The translations under genes and the position numbers were made by a program. 64,000 nt of DNA from Gaiellales bacterium (GTDB taxonomy: Bacteria; Actinomycetota; Thermoleophilia; Gaiellales; JAICJC01): positions 1 through 64,000 of the forward strand of contig DASWRM010000030.1 in assembly GCA_036403155.1 (NCBI GenBank), written 5' to 3'. This document shows, one piece after another, positions 61,903 to 64,000 of this stretch; the first letter of the stretch is position 1, and each line of letters begins with the position of its first letter. The notes beneath the pieces were generated by a model. That model searched no databases. It was given only the letters and a program-made list of their open reading frames with translations, and was not told the DNA's origin.

Positions 61903-63543
61903 TCAGCTGGCGAACGGCAGACGGCCGCCGGGCTCGCGCTTGGCGGTGTACATCGACTCGTCCGCAGCACGGAACAGCGCCTCCGGATCCGTGCCGTGGC
62001 TGGGGCACACCGCGACGCCGAAGCTGATCGTGAGCAGCTCGAGGATCTCGTGCTCGCCGGAGCGCAGCGCCGCGGCGATGCGCTCGATGACGGCGTGGCC
62101 CTCCTCCTCGCCGAGCTCCGGCAGGATCAGCGCGAACTCGTCGCCGCCGATGCGGAAGACGCCGTCCACCTCTCGTCGTCCCTCCATCAGCACGCGGCCG
62201 AGCGCCTCGAGCGCCTGGTCGCCGGCCTGGTGGCCGAGCTCGTCGTTCAGCTTCTTGAACCCGTTGAGGTCGCCGACGAGCAGCGTGAACGGCCGGTCGT
62301 AGCGCAGCGACCGCGAGGTCTCGAGGGCGAGGTGGCGGACGAAGCTGCGCCGGTTGAGCAGCCGCGTGAGCGGGTCGTGGTCGGCGAGGAACTGCATCTC
62401 CTCGAACTGCGACGCGGTGTCGAGGGCGGTCGTCGCCTGGTTGGCAAACACCCGCAGAGCCTGCAGCCGGGCCGGCGACGGCAGCAGCCGGTCGACCGGG
62501 TCGTCGACCCAGATCAGCCCGATCACCTCGCCCGCTCGGCCGTACAGCGGCACGATCAGCCAGTGATCCCGCCATGCGTGCGGTCCGCGACCGTTCAGCT
62601 GCGACCGGTAGGGCCCCGCCTCGTCCCCGACCAGTGCGATCGCCTGCTCGTCAGTGAGCAGGTAGCAGCCCTGCGTCTCGAACTCCGGCGCGAGCAGCCG
62701 CTGCACCTGGTCGACGGAGTAGCTGCTGTTGACGGCCGCGTCGTCAAGCTCCCACCCGTATGCCGCGGCCGGCTCGAGCCGCCCGTTGTCGGGGTTCGGC
62801 AGGTCGACGCACACCGTCTGGAAGCCCAGCGCGTTGTGGATGCCGTCGCACACCGCCTGCAGGATTGCGTCGACGGTGACCGTCTCGGTCAGCCGCGAGG
62901 AGACGCGCAGCAGCTGCTCGAGCGCGTTTCGGTGCCGCCCCGACTCCGCCATCTCCTGGGCGCTCTGGATCGCCAGCGCGGCATGGGCGCCGAGCGCGAC
63001 CAGCACGTCGATCTCGTCGTCGCTGGGCCGCCGGCCGGACTGGGGCTCGTCCACCGACATGATCCCGAGCAGATGGCCGTCGGAGTGGCGCAGCGGCACC
63101 ATCAGCGAGTCCTCGGGGTGCCACGCGCCCGGCACCGCGGTTCGCGGAAGCTCGGGGACGTAGGATCGCGGCGCCAGCTCGTCCCAGTCGAACGTTCCAT
63201 GGGGCACCAGGTAGGCGCCGCGATAGAGGAAGCGCTCCGACAGCACCCTGCCCCAGACGTCCCACCCGCGTGTGTCGCCCAGCAGCAGCTCACGCGCCGT
63301 CTCGGGGCCGTGCACGGTCGTGGTGCAGAAGTCGTCCCACGCCGGCCGGTAGATGTTCAGCACCACGGTGCCGAACCCGAGCGACTCGGCGGTGGTGCGG
63401 GCGACCGCGGCCAGGAGATGGTCGAGCTCGTCGTCGCTGCGGACGAGCCGGGTCACCTCCAGTAGGCCACGCAGCCGCGTGAATGCTGAGATGTGCTGGG
63501 GTTGCACGGGTTCGGGGGTCGCGCGGGACAGGCGCACACTCAC
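61903..63543 (-). CDS. GAF-GAF-GGDEF diguanylate cyclase
   Basis: A 546-residue signalling protein. Two GAF-like sensor regions (about residues 20-190 and 200-370) are followed by a GGDEF domain with DPLTRLLNRRSF, LVGDLNGFKKLND and the active site RIGGDEFALILPE near 475. It should make cyclic di-GMP. There are no membrane segments, so the signal is intracellular. The GTG start at 63543 (SVRLSRATPEP) is plausible but not certain. Confidence 0.9.
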   Translation of the reverse strand: MSVRLSRATPEPVQPQHISAFTRLRGLLEVTRLVRSDDELDHLLAAVARTTAESLGFGTVVLNIYRPAWDDFCTTTVHGPETARELLLGDTRGWDVWGRVLSERFLYRGAYLVPHGTFDWDELAPRSYVPELPRTAVPGAWHPEDSLMVPLRHSDGHLLGIMSVDEPQSGRRPSDDEIDVLVALGAHAALAIQSAQEMAESGRHRNALEQLLRVSSRLTETVTVDAILQAVCDGIHNALGFQTVCVDLPNPDNGRLEPAAAYGWELDDAAVNSSYSVDQVQRLLAPEFETQGCYLLTDEQAIALVGDEAGPYRSQLNGRGPHAWRDHWLIVPLYGRAGEVIGLIWVDDPVDRLLPSPARLQALRVFANQATTALDTASQFEEMQFLADHDPLTRLLNRRSFVRHLALETSRSLRYDRPFTLLVGDLNGFKKLNDELGHQAGDQALEALGRVLMEGRREVDGVFRIGGDEFALILPELGEEEGHAVIERIAAALRSGEHEILELLTISFGVAVCPSHGTDPEALFRAADESMYTAKREPGGRLPFAS

Positions 63544-63628
63544 TGTGGCAGCTGGCGCCGGGCGAATCCAGCGCGAAAGGGTGAAACGTCCGCTCCGTGC
63601 GGGAAACGCCGATCCGCCACGGGCGGCG

Positions 63629-64000
63629 CTACGCCGCGAAGTGCGCCCGCTGGCCCGAGCGCTTGGCTGCGTACATCGCCTCGTCGGCCGCCCGGAAGAG
63701 CCCCTCCGGATCCTCGCCGTCGCGCGGGTAGACGGCCACCCCGAAGCTCGCCTGCAGCCGGTCGAACCGGGCGTCGGCACCGTCGGTCAGGCCGGTGGCG
63801 ATGCGGTCGATCACGGCCCGCACCTCCGCTTCGTCGGTCTCGGGGAGCAGCAGCGCGAACTCGTCGCCGCCGATCCGGAACGCGGCGTCGGTCTCGCGCA
63901 GCGCCTCGGACAGCATGGTGCCCATCCGCTCGAGCGCCATGTCGCCGGTCAGGTGCCCGTGCCGGTCGTTCAGCGCCTTGAACCCGTCCAGGTCGCAGGT
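63629..64000 (-). CDS. GGDEF-domain diguanylate cyclase, 3' portion
   Basis: The last 123 codons of a second GGDEF gene; its 5' part lies beyond the window. CDLDGFKALNDRHGHLTGD and FRIGGDEFALLLPE are present, and the end (LFRAADEAMYAAKRSGQRAH) parallels that of the downstream gene. The two are tandem paralogs 85 bases apart. Confidence 0.92.
   Translation of the reverse strand, partial: TCDLDGFKALNDRHGHLTGDMALERMGTMLSEALRETDAAFRIGGDEFALLLPETDEAEVRAVIDRIATGLTDGADARFDRLQASFGVAVYPRDGEDPEGLFRAADEAMYAAKRSGQRAHFAA

Overview
The window is GC-rich, densely coded and rich in GTG starts, as expected of a high-GC actinobacterium. Gene order (rpoC / rpsL-rpsG-fusA-tuf / S10 / spc / alpha clusters in one run), zinc-ribbon forms of uS4, uS14 and bL36, a ThiXYZ-type transporter with a TPP riboswitch, and many apparently leaderless genes fit Actinomycetota. 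A deep lineage such as Thermoleophilia is my guess, not a demonstrated assignment.

Region 1 (1-24.2 kb) is the transcription/translation superoperon: the 3' part of rpoC, then rpsL to rplQ, followed by a DcrB-like gene and truA. Most neighbours overlap by 1-4 bases (ATGA, GTGA, TGATG), so translation is probably coupled. uL22, uS3 and uL15 carry long low-complexity tails. infA is missing from its usual place between map and rpmJ; an IF-1 gene with a CTG start lies 19 kb away behind a cold-shock gene. A REP-associated tyrosine transposase (RAYT) sits at each end of this block, between rpoC and rpsL and after truA. Each has its own unrelated pair of palindromic repeats, and the second pair recurs inverted near 57.5 kb with the same 97-base spacing.

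Region 2 (25-33.3 kb) holds housekeeping and stress genes: surE, a histidine phosphatase, a cupredoxin lipoprotein, a HAD phosphatase coupled to ligA, a GNAT enzyme, a DacB-type carboxypeptidase, a 54-residue helix-turn-helix-like protein, a Nif3-like protein and tRNA-Pro(CGG).

Region 3 (33.3-45.7 kb) is more accessory: a P1B-type metal ATPase, a secreted FG-GAP repeat protein, a FocA-type channel, csp-infA, a Rieske oxygenase, HtpX with a zinc-ribbon partner, a PHP phosphoesterase, a GNAT enzyme, a cupin and YqgE.

Region 4 (45.7-57.4 kb) is metabolic: a thiamine-precursor ABC transporter whose binding-protein gene has its own TPP riboswitch, a fumarylacetoacetase-family enzyme, a membrane zinc peptidase, bolA-grx, an FAD amine oxidase, a 37-residue coupled ORF, an amidase, a C45-type acyltransferase, and hyuA-hyuB driven from a 30-base divergent promoter. 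Together these could open a cyclic amide such as N-methylhydantoin and take it to sarcosine and glycine; this is inference.

Region 5 (57.6-64 kb) has clpS, ctaG, a nitrilase-family amidase, an alpha/beta hydrolase, an acyl-CoA dehydrogenase and two tandem GGDEF genes, the last cut by the window end.

About a dozen genes outside the ribosomal block share a TAnnnT box ending 6-7 bases before the start codon and lack a Shine-Dalgarno sequence, which points to widespread leaderless transcription.
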